Shown here: positions 1 to 12,200 of the stretch, one piece after another | Layout of the letters: each line of letters opens with the position of its first letter | How positions within the stretch are numbered: position 1 is the first letter of the stretch | Assembly: GCA_964059195.1 (NCBI GenBank) | Contig: CAXKWD010000009.1 | Span: 151,912,778-151,976,777 of the forward strand | Direction of reading: 5' to 3' | DNA length: 64,000 bases | Source of the DNA: Ectobius pallidus | Taxonomy: Eukaryota; Arthropoda; Insecta; Blattodea; Ectobiidae | The notes under the pieces: model-generated | The model's input: the letters and a program-made list of their open reading frames with translations, nothing else | The model's database searches: none | What the model was told of the DNA's origin: nothing | Program-made: the position numbers and the translations under genes

Positions 1-122
1 AGCATGCCGAAATGGGATTTGAACGAAACTCACTATGCGGGGTTCTTTTGGTCTACGGAAATAGATTCTGAGGTCGTTTTAGTTGTTTATGGATGATTTA
101 GGTAAGGTTTGGTGTGTTGCAG

Positions 123-269
123 ACGGCAGTAACGCTATGCAGTCTCGGGGTGGGAGCCACTTTCGGGGAGTCCATCCTCCAGGATCTGCCTCGAGACAGC
201 ACCGTGGTCACCAGGTCCACTTGCGAGCTGCTCAGAGTCGAACAGCACGACTTCAAGCTCATCTGGGAG
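123..269 (+). CDS. Epac: Epac exon: C-terminal half of CNB-A domain
   Basis: Acceptor AG at 121-122, donor gtagga at 270, phase 0, 49 codons. It encodes the phosphate-binding cassette of the first cyclic-nucleotide domain: FGESIL, then PRDSTVVTR, with the cassette Glu and Arg both present, then [14 protein letters not shown]. Retaining the Arg suggests this site can still bind a cyclic nucleotide. The presence of CNB-A makes this the EPAC2-like two-CNB form rather than EPAC1. Confidence 0.9.
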
Positions 270-3200
270 GTAGGATACTCTTTGTCATAGCTAATCCCAC
301 GAGGGTTGACGACTTTATCTGATGAAACTCGTCAACTCGAGTTGGATTTATTAAGACTATTCCATAATAAATACTTTCGGTCATTCTTGTACAAAAACAA
401 AACTAACAGCTGCGAGATCACGGCCTACTATGAATCAACCATCCATGCATCGATTCGAGTTACCATGTTGTAACCAGTGCTACCAATGGTGCATATAAGA
501 CATAGTTACCTTAATTCGGGTAAGCTAACAGCAGAATAGAATAAAAGCACACGAACTGGCTTGCACCGAATCGAAATTGTACATTTATATTATTTCAATT
601 TCCAAACAAGTTATGTTGTATAAAACTAGGAGGTGCCCGTGGCTTCGCTCACGATAATTCATTTAAAAATAAAAAAATTAAGAGCATAATAATTATTAAA
701 GCATTATATTTATTAACACTTGCACGCGAATCATTCATAAACTAAGCCATTAATAATATTAATGAAACAGCTAAAATTCCTGTTTCAGAGTGCATTCTAA
801 AATTAGAAAGCGCCCCCTGGGAAAACTATATCAGAATCGATTATGCAGTTCCAAAGAAACCTGTGAACACATAATACGTATGATGTGAATTTTATTCAGT
901 GTAATTTTCAGAAATTATATAATGTTTCAAGGGAAGGAATGGTTTGTTTGGATTATTATCAGCGATATTTCAAGAGTTAAACCATCAATATTTTACTGCT
1001 GGTGCCCCCGGTGCTTCGCCCGCCATGATTCATTGACTCCAGGATTTTTAAGAAATTTACACTGGTAGATTATTAAAAATGTTTGTGGTTCAGAGCTATG
1101 AAAATTGTAAGTAAAAATAAAATTAGAATATTTGTTCATTGTGTTCATTTCACTAAGACCTTACATAATAGCGGTTTACCTAATTTTGTAGTTGTCATGA
1201 AAGTTTACACTGCGAGAGACGAACATCGCCGAGTATACCCGATGTCTCACGAAGCGGGCGAGCGAGCAAGCACGCTATTTAGGGCCGTTGAATTGTATAA
1301 GAGTAGATAATGCGATTTCGTGCCGCTTAATGGCAGCATGTGACGTATTAATCAATGCACACTGATGCTTACGTGTCCAGTAACGAGCAAACGGTTTACC
1401 CGATAAAACGGCATCCTCGCGATTCCTACAAGAATATTGTAAGATAAATGGCCATGATTGGTCTATATCCAAGGAATTGCTAAACGTTATTGGTCAATAT
1501 CAAACACGCGGCGTCTGAGTGGAATAGTCATTCAGAGACACCACAGAACAGAGGCTGGAAATTGAATAAGGTGTGGTTTTTCGAATATTATTGTTTCACA
1601 GAGTACACAGTACATGTGCTAAATATTGAAGACATCGGTCAATTAATGTAGATTGTTTATAGAGAAAGTATTATTTATGGGGGTTGAAATTACGGGAAGG
1701 GGTGGTTTGAATGTTAATATTCCTGGAGCAAAGTTTGGTACAAATCGGTCAAAGCATGTACAGGTAGGGGGAAAAAAGTGGACCGACTAAAATATCTAAG
1801 TTGCCGATATGAGCCACTGCGCATACCTAGCGGCATTCACAGGATAGCAGGGAATGTATTGAAGTGAACATTGCTTGAATTGAGAAATAATTTCACGTAA
1901 TCTGCATTGCTTGTGAAAACAAACGTTTCCGTTACATCTCTTACATTTATTTACGTATCACAAGGCTCTGAAATCAGCTACAAGAGTCGGTCCGCTTTTT
2001 TCCCCCTACCTGTAACCTAAATTTGTATACTAGCCTATACCTTGCGTCAGAATTATGCTGTGTGATATTCTTCTGTTGTCATTGTATACATAGACTAGTA
2101 ACACAGCTTCATGTTAACTACAACCTGTATTTTGATTCATTTTGCTATTTTTAGTGTATTTTAATCCAATTTTACGCAGAAATCCTTAATAATAATAATA
2201 ATTAGGGCCCGGATTTTTAGGCTTTTATAAAATGTATTTTATCCTTTTATTTTCGTGGAATAGCCCTTTTTAGGCTTTAAACAAACTATTTTAGTAGACA
2301 CAACCCCACTGGACCACGGCCTACAAGCCCGGAAAAACAGAGTGTGAATGATACAGCCGGCCGTGAAAGCCTACATGGTTATATTTTAGCCGTCTTAATA
2401 AAACATAGGCTAATAATGAACACTAATATTAACACTGAAAATTGTGTTATAATTTTGACACAGTTATTCTAGTTTTTTTACAAGATAAGCAAATAACTAT
2501 TCCTTAAATCGGCACTCTAAAAGTAGGATTAACAATTGAGATATTTACCCTTTAATGATACACCACTGAGTTAACTTCTTATCTACAAAAATAAGTAGAA
2601 TGAATTTGTTCCTTTATTCTACTTTCTCTGTCATTGGTCGGCAAATTGTTATTTCAGAGTTGAAACGACAATGAATTAGTTGCAGAGTTCAAAGAATTGC
2701 AGAAGGCTCAAGTTTCATTTCCTGCGACGGCGAGACGGCACATTTTTTTAGTTACAAAGACAAGCGACATATACATTGCTAATTTCAGTGCGTTGTATAA
2801 ATGTATTTTCATTATGTATTTTCATAAAATGCACAGATTCACACATTTATTTTCCTTTGCATTAATTGGAAAATCTATTTAAAAATCGTGTTTTTCAGCA
2901 AAAGTCCTACTTAGGCCCTTTTAGGCCATTCAGTCCGATTTAGCCCGTTTTAGGTTATACAAGAATCATATATTCGGCAGAAAGGGGCATGAAACGGAAA
3001 AATGTTTTAATTAAGAAGCTGGGGAAAAAATAGGTCAAAACCTTCAAATCCGGGCCCTAATAATAATGCGATTAAGTATTTAACAAGAATAGCTGTATTC
3101 ATTACACTTGCATTCGGTATTTGTTAATGACTTTTTCCCGCCACTTGAGATTGAGGTCAAAAGGTCACATGTGTCAGAATTGCCTTTCATTACGGGTAAC

Positions 3201-6200
3201 GCATTGGTACATACAGGGTGTGTGGAAACAAACAGAAAACTAGATGGAATCAAGTGTTTAATAAGTTGGAAATTAAATACAAACCCATTCCGCTGAATGT
3301 ACGGACAGAGGAAGTAGGCTATCCGTGTTTCTTATCATAGCGTGTATGAAAGGTTACAACTAACTTTAGCCGGACCAGGAATCAAACCCAGGACCTCATG
3401 CGACATATGAATGCAGGGAACTCGAATGTGAGGCTGTTTTAATATTTGTAATTCTTATTTATAAATTACTAGCATGTGCCCGCGGCTTCGCCCGCGATAA
3501 TTATTTAAAAAATTAAAAATTAAGAGCATAATAGTTAAATCATTATATTTATTAACACCTAAATCACGTGAATTACATACCACGATTAGATAGCGTCGCC
3601 TGGTAAACGCGATCTCAGATTCGAGGTCCTTGGCCCAGAAAACCCCTGTATAGTGAGTTTCGTCCAAATCGAACGATGTTTAACCATATTTAGGTCTATG
3701 TTGATTATCCCTCTTCCGTGTAGGTTGGAAATTTCATATGTCTACGGGCCTTGACATTCTAAACAAATGAATCGACCAGCGTGGGCTTACAACATTCTAG
3801 CGATCGCGATGGTTTTATTTCCAAGGTATGACAAAAATAGCCAAAGCCAACTGCAATTGATTTGACATTGAAATGTATTACTGAAATCTGATGCTTCGAC
3901 AGCGCTAAAATCACGTTTTCTGCCAGTTTTTCACTCACAACTCGCGAACGAAAGCGAAAATTAAAATTCCGGCTTCGAGGTGCATTTTCCGACACTTCAG
4001 TCCACCTATGTTTAAAATTTCAGATCTCTGCGTTGAGTAGATTTCGCTGGGCATCGCGGACAGACAGACAGACGGAGGAGGACAGACACTTCCTTTTATT
4101 AATATAGATTTACGTGTTAAAATTCCTACAGGTGCCTACGTAGTGCATTATTCCATTATGGAGTGGTTTATTGCAGAACTAAACTAAACTCCGTGGCACT
4201 ACATCCCTGGAGGGCCTCCCACATGACCGCTGCGTCATCTACCACAGGCATTAATGAATCAAGTAGCTCCTCAGATTGTGGCACGAGGTCCTGGGTTCAA
4301 ATCTCATAGAGGGCCTTGATTGCACTTCAATTGCATCAAGAGTAATGAAATCGATTGACAGAGAAAGTCCAGCGGCCGTGACACAGATGGAATGGAATCC
4401 AGATCAACTCTTCATCAGTTGTCTTCAGGGAAATGTTGTAGCTCTTAAAAGAGTCCATTTTGAGACAATTTCGAAATGTACAGTGGCAGTAAAAAGTCGC
4501 GGCCACCAGAAGATATCTAACCCAAATCAACAATTTTGATTGAATTCAATTACTTCGTTCATACTTCCTAATACAATTGATTAGTGATATGCAACTGTAC
4601 CGGGCCTTCAAGCGTCTTTAAGTTCGATCTTATGAGTAAAATAGCCTGTACGGATTACGACACAGTCTCATTCTTGATATTAAATAGAGAGGACCAGACT
4701 TCGTGGTTTTAGCAAGTAAAGGGTTTTTTCGGGGTAAAGAAATAAAAAAGTGTGCGTGGAACGCCACGCGACAGAAGTGAAACTTGTTTTAATTTTTCGA
4801 TCTTTTCAATTATGGATTATTGGGCTTTTTCAATTTTGAATTGTTGGACTTTTTAAATATTGGGTTTTTGGACTTTTTAAATTTTGGATTTTGGAATTTT
4901 TAATTTTGGATCTTTGAATTTTTTAATTTAGCAATTTTGGATGTTTTAATTTTAGATTTTTTTAACTTTTGTATCTTTGAATTTTTTATTTTTTGGATTT
5001 TTTATTTTTTATTTTATTTTATTTTTTTATTTTGGATTTATAGATTTTTAAACTTTCCATTTTCGATTTTTTAATTTTTGATTTCATGATTTTTTAATTT
5101 TGGATTTTTAAATTGTTTTATTTTTGAATTGTTTTATTTTTTGGATTTATAAATTTTGGATATTTAAATTCTGGATCTTTGAATTTTTTATTTTTTAAAT
5201 TTTTTTAATTTTAGATTTTTGGATTTTTAAAATTTTTGGATTTATAGATTTTTTTAAATTTTGGATTTATAAATTTTGGATATTTAAATTCTGGATCTTT
5301 GAATTTTTAATTTTTTAGATTTTTTTAATTTTGGATTTTTGGATTTTTTAAATTTTTGGATTTATAGATTTTTTTAAATTTTGGATTTTAAATTTTGGAT
5401 AAGGCTAATCATTGAGTTAATTTTTTTCTGTGCAGTCCATTCCATCACAGCCCCACTAATTTTGTGACGATTTTGTTCGTAACGCAAGTTTGGGTTAGCT
5501 ATCGATTTACTCCTAGCACAGCTAAAGAAGTTTCACTTCAAGATTAACTGTTTGGAATTTTTTCGTCCGTTACAAGCTAAAAGGTTTCTAGCTCATCTGG
5601 AAGTGGGTAAATGATGTACAGAACATAAAAATTTGAATAAGAAATGAGTGCATTAATTCTATCATGCAGAAAGCAAGTCTACATTACATAATAATCTCAA
5701 CACTTCTAGAATTGTATTTCACAGGAATTGCAATCAGCTGTTCGTGTCTGCCATATTGATCTATCCATCCATCCATCCAAGAAAGGATAAAGTGACCCAG
5801 CATTGATCACTTAGTTTTGTTTGCAATGCATGCAAGAGGTTAGTTAGAAAGTGACAACTGGACGACCTCCATTGTTGTCCGAACTTGATCTACAATGATG
5901 AGTATATAAACAGGAGGAAAGAAGACCAGGACGATAGAACTCTACAAGCATCGTCATGTACAAGCTGGTGAGTATTATCCAACATGCACGTCATCAGTCC
6001 AGTCTAAGAACGTGTGGAATTAACATCTGTTCTTCTTTGATAAAAACAAATTAATCATTGAACATAGAGATTGTGTATATATGAGATATGCAAATAATGT
6101 ATAATTATTTATTTATATGTGTGGTGAAGCATTATAATTCTTGAATAATAATAAATGCAATATTAATAAGACAATATTATTAGTTACACCAGGGAGGTTA

Positions 6201-9200
6201 ACGAAAATACAACAGCTGATGAAAAGTCGCACCAAGCATGACTATAGCTGATGCCCAGGGCCGACTCGTCCATATAGGTGAACTAGTGTGCTGCCTAGGG
6301 CAGGAAATATTTAGAAATATTTTAGGGCGGGAAAACATTTATATTTTAAAAAAGCTGAAAATCCAACTCGAGATTAAAATTTAAAAAATGTAGTAGAATA
6401 AGAGTAAAAAGCACAGGAAATTGTACCAATATTAGGCTAGAAAATGTGAAAATCCATGTTTAATCAAATGGTAAAAAATGGAATAATTGAGGTGGTAATT
6501 TAAGGGGCAATGAAATTATTTCTCATCTGCATTGCCAAAATACGTAGAGCCAGTGCCGATGGCAAAACTATCGATATATAATATATCGATCGTCCTGCTA
6601 TTGGCTATCCTGCATACAATGACCGAAATAGCAATGTGTTTTATTCATTTTCATGGTTTTAATCATTCATTTCATGCCTAATTCTGTGAGTATTCGCTAA
6701 TTATTCACAATAAATGTATTTCTCTCAAGACAAACCGTTGAGTTTATCATTGTTCAGGTTGTAGCATCTCCTAGTTACCATAGCAACAACTTCACATCAT
6801 TAATCTTAAGGATTGGCAAGTAGGTTTAGTAATCATCTTAGATACATAAGTGAACTTCCACATGTTCTTACACTAGATTGGTCTCTGATCCATAAGCTAA
6901 ATTGTAAGTAATCAGTCGATATTAGGAAATATTCGAAACTAAAATAATGTTAAAGGAACGATCTAACTTATTTGTTATGGTAAATATAATCTATTAATAT
7001 TGTGAACTTGTTTTGCAGATTGTGTTGGCCGCCCTGATCGCCGTGTGTGTTGGAGCCCCTGCTCCAGGCTATGTGGGCGTGAGTCACGTGGTGGCTCCTG
7101 CTCATGTGTCTCACAGCTCTTACCACGTGGTGCATCCCGCCAAAGTAGTGGTGGCTCATGCTCCCGTTGTCCATCATGCCCCGCTTGTGGCTCATCATGC
7201 CCCACTGGTAGCTCATCATGCCCCTGTAGTGGCTCATTACCCTGTCGTGCATCATTAAGAAATCAATATGTATAGATAATAAAAGTTCTGATGCCCACTG
7301 CAGTGTTTTTCTTCCTCATAATACCCTGGCTCCCTTGTATTTTGCCTGGAGTGATGACGAGACGGTTGAGGACGTGGAAGGATACACATGTGGCTTCCCT
7401 ATGATAATCACAATGGACCAAGCCATCATAGACAAGCCCAGATTTCAGGTATTTTTTTTACTCTGGGCAAAGCTTTGTACAACCACCCCTTTCATTTGTT
7501 TTACTTTTACCCTCACCCCAAGTTATTGCTTTAGTTTTGGTTAGGTTAGTATTACAATAGCATTTTATTATTGCGAGTAACCCAATCACTGCCTAGGCTA
7601 CACTACAAAAATTAGTACCATGGTTTTTTTTCCTAAAATAAAAGTAATTTCTTTTTGGTAAAAAACTATAAAAATATTTGTAAAATACAATGTAGTCAGC
7701 CTTTGAAATTTTACATGTATTTGGTAATTTTGTAATATATGGTGTATTATATTTAATTATTTGTCAATGGGTTTGGAGGAAATGTTGATATAGTAGTAGT
7801 GTATTTATAGCTCACATAAATTCTTACATATAAACCACATTATTAACATTAACCAGCGCAAACGTCAGTGTCGACCGTACGTGCTCACTTCATACATTTA
7901 AATTATTACCCCATAAAATACCCAATTGAAAAAAATTATATTCTATTATTTACATAACTAAGAGTATCCACAGACATAACCCCCCACCCCAAGTAGAAAA
8001 AATATCCTAGAAACACATAGACATAATTAAAAAAAAAACACCTAGCTTTCCTTAATCCTCCAAATCTAGGCTTTCCCTCACACATCTAACTTTCTGCAAA
8101 AATTTATATAAGCCATGCCAATTGTGCTCATCCAGCAACAGATTTAGACATGCCTCCCTACTTCTTTGCGAGTTTAAAAATTCGTCGGGTAGCATCATAA
8201 CTCTCCAGCGCTCTGTAACTCCACATCCCGACAAGATATGAACCCAGGTTTCATTTTCTCTGCACATTGGGCAGATTCTCACCCCTCTTTCATCCGAAAT
8301 TCTCTTAGATTTCCATCTTCCCAGGCGAATCCAGGCCATTGCTGCTCTATCTTCTGCAGCCAATCTTTCTATATGTGACCCCCTTCCCCAAGTAGCCTTT
8401 AATTCTGCTTGTAACTCTAATGACACTTTACCATTACAGTCAGCCTCGATGTTCTGCCTCTCGATATCAATTATCTTCTTCCAAATATTTTTTTCTATTC
8501 TCATTCCCTTTCTCCCACACCCATCTCATGGTGGACGCCCAGTTTGTAGTTTCTAGATTCTCAAGTTGTTCTTTGTAACAAATAGATTTTAAAGATGTGT
8601 CGTCTGCCTTCAATAAATTTAACCAGTATTTTATTGCCATTTTTGCAGAATGTTGCTTCGCATGTAATTCCCCACCCTTTTCTCACCTCCAAATTTGCCA
8701 CCCCTCTGTCTACCCTCAAAATTATTTTCAAGAAGAGAGAATATAATAATAATAATTATTATAGCAGCCCTGCCCAGGGTTACCAAAAGATACAGCCTAG
8801 CTTGATCAGTCTGTATTTGAATAATTTTTTTTTTGGGGGGGGGGGATGCATGATTGTTGTTGTAACTTAATCTACAAAAACTGTAGAGATATTTTTAATA
8901 TATAATATAGTCAATCTTTAAAATTTTACAAAAATATTTAATGTATTTAGTTGTCTTCATAAAGCTAATTATGTTACAGGTATTTTAAAACCAATATCTA
9001 ATACTCAGACTAACGTTTTTTATTGTTTCAAGTTTAATCAATTTAAATTCAATTAGCATATTGACCCTGCTCATAGAACAGAACAATAGTGATATTGTGT
9101 AGGAAGGACCCAATACAGTGGAGTATTGATAATCCAAAAGTTTGCTTAATCAGAATAAAAATTAAAAAAAAAATTTAAAAAAAAATAGAACTAAGGTAAC

Positions 9201-12200
9201 ACTAAAACCACAATGAGGTATATTTCTGAAAATTATCTCCGATCACCCATTTCGTCCAGACATTTTGTTATGCTGGTCCATTGTGGTATGAAATCCCTTA
9301 ATCACACACAATTGCCATGCCATGTCATGGGGATGCCATTGTTAAGTTCTATGAAAATTAATATTAGAGATACCGAGCTTGGGAGGGCCAGCCAATTTGA
9401 CATGGTTTTTTTATGCTTTCCCCAGTTGTAAAAGCAAATACCAAATTGGATATTTACATACCATGAATCATCCTCACCATTTCATCCTTTATCATATCCA
9501 TTTAAATTGATATGAGTTGAAACTTACTAACATTATAAAACACCAACACCGATAATAGAAACCAGTTGCATGGCCCAATGGTAATATTCACAGCTTACAT
9601 CAAGTTACTTGGACAGTAAGCTGCTTGAAGATCTGGATAGATTGAAAAAAAAAATTGTGCTCATTGTAGTATGCGTCACTACTGGGGTACGCAATTAGGA
9701 ATATCTACAGAATTTTGTTATAACTAAAGCCCGGATTTTCACGCACTATCAAACTTAAAAACATGCATGCATTCATGCACTATCGTATCTCCAAATATGC
9801 ACAATGAAAGGCGAAACATGCGAAATCAAAAATCTGCACTGTACTGCACTATATTTCAATTTCTGTTAAAACAATGTACGAGATTTTCCAAATTCTCCTC
9901 ACTTAAACTCGTGCGTTTATCACTTAGGACATTCTTGAACGCAGAAAAGGATCTTTCAACTTCACAAGAAGTAACAGGTGCATACTTAAGGGAAGAAATT
10001 TGACTGAGGGTGATATCGAATTCCATGTCTTTTACATTTTTTTTTCCACATAATGCGTCTTTCACTGTTTTCAGATGTTTAAGATCAGGATTTGAACTAA
10101 GTACCTTCTTAAGTTTTCGCTAACTGTCACACCCATTTCTCCACATCACGATTCTAAAGATAATTCAACGTCTTCAACAATGGCTAGTGACTGATACATT
10201 CAAGCAGTGAACATTCTGTTTAACAGTTTTCTTTCAATGGAAGGTGGTGGGGGTCGGCGAGTCGGAATTTTCTTTTGTAGCCTGGTGTGTTATATTACTG
10301 TTTATTTAGGGTAAACAGTAGTTTGCACTCTCAAATTCATGCAGGTGGCAGAATCTGTTGCCAAGTCAATCAAATAACAATGGTAATACAATACAACATT
10401 TTTACTTTTCTTAGGAAAAAGCCGAGATTTTAGGGAGGCACATTCATAAAACGCATAGTTATGCATGGTAACTTGATATTATGCACTAAAACCAGAAAAT
10501 GAGGGTTTATATGCATTAAAAACGTCTGAATATGCTGTATTAATCCAACAAAATCCAAAACATGCATTATGCATGAATTTTGTCATAAAAAGGCGGAAAT
10601 ATGCAAACATGCACAGAAAAAGTATGGTTATTTGGAATCCATAAGTCATGTAAAGTGTAACTACAAAGTTTGAGAAGTGTAACCAAAGTATATAAAAACA
10701 TGCATTTGCATGGAAATCCGGGCTCTAGTTATAACCATTTCTTTACATTAAGTTTTCTTACAGAATATGACTCTATCGATGTAGGAATATTGTGAGGGAT
10801 AAGAAATCAAAACTTATTATGTGTAGCGAAAATTAAATGTGAAAAAGAAATTAAGTGGACAGAAGAATTAGGATAAAATGGAAAATTGGCTTAGTCAGGT
10901 CATTAGCCGTGTTAAAAAAAAAAAAAATCAAAGTGACGTAAAGTATAAATAACATGATGTGGTGTGCTATCCTGTCTCTTGTGATGTGGAGGATAATCAC
11001 CAAGCAAAAACATCTTGTACTGAACTTTATTTATTTCAGTCAAGACAAAATAGGTCTTTAAGACATATCAAGAAACACTTTTAAAATATCGAATCTAGCA
11101 TCACAAGTAAATGGTCACAGCCTTCTATGCAGGTGAATCATCACACACAAACAGATCACAGGGCCTATTCATTGGTCGCTTCCTTCGCTGTATAATTCCG
11201 AGATACAAGAGTAAATGATATTACATTGCATTACCCCTCCCTGGCAACCTAGTTAATTACATTGTCTGATTCAATTGGGTTGCTAGTTCTCTACCTGCAA
11301 TTCATTTGTTTCATTAGAAGGATGCTCTTCCATTTTGAATTAATTTGAAAGTCTTAAAGTCATGATAATAACGTTATATTCACGTGCTGCATTAGTTGTG
11401 TGAGTAATATGCCCTGTAATATATAACGTTGATCATTAAAGGGAGTTGTTAATACTGTTAATTTTTATTTCTGCTCTATTTCAGAAGAACAAGGAGTACA
11501 TGGGAGACATTGTTGCCAACAACAAACTGAAAAATGGTGAGTACTGTATTGCCAATCTTACAGATTTACAATATGGATTTATGCATTCAAGAACCACAGA
11601 CTATTGTCTCTGTTGGACAATATATGAGAACATTATAGGAGAAAATTTCCTCCTGAATTTGAACCCAGGACCTTTGACTGTCTGTGCCAATGCTCTACCA
11701 ACTGAGCTAAGCCAGAGTTTGTTTCACAGCACTAGATGAAACCTCTCTCCTATGGCTGATTGCCCTTAATGGTGTACCTCACTGACAGACAAGTTATGTC
11801 ATATGCAGTATTGTGAGGCTTCCACTGTTACTGTACACTAACATTCAGCATTCAGTGAGGTGGACTATTAAAAGTAGAGTGTTCCCTATACAGGCAATGG
11901 AGGCCCAGAGGGTTCCAGGAGGTTGAGGCTCCCAGATTTTGGACACTTGGCACATGAACGTGGTAAGGTTGTCAGCCTTACTCACCAGCTGCCTTCATAA
12001 CCCCAGGAATACTCCTGGTACTCATTTATGTTGGAGGCTGAGTCGAACCCAGGGCCACAGTGCCACCAGAAGGATTAGGCCAATTGAAAAACTCCAACGA
12101 TCTCATCGGGGATCGAACCCACAACCTTCTGGTTTGTAGCACAGCGCCTCAACCACTACACTATGGTGTACCCCTAGGTGGACTATTAAGGGCAATTAAT

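Larger units (their letters stand above)
270..11484 (+). other. Large Epac intron hosting another gene
   Basis: GT at 270 and AG at 11483-11484. It contains the cuticle-like gene (5956-7258), two hAT-type elements, an AT-rich array, a LINE C-terminal fragment and RTE/SINE-like debris. The stretches 1061-2200, 5400-5900, 7550-8040, 8530-9720 and 10740-11480 hold nothing I can assign beyond AT-rich intronic sequence. Confidence 0.8.

Noticed and set aside
7335..7454. Exon-like open stretch after the cuticle gene, ending at a gtattt
   Set aside because: No recognisable protein similarity, a poor donor and no clear acceptor; probably chance or old retroelement sequence.
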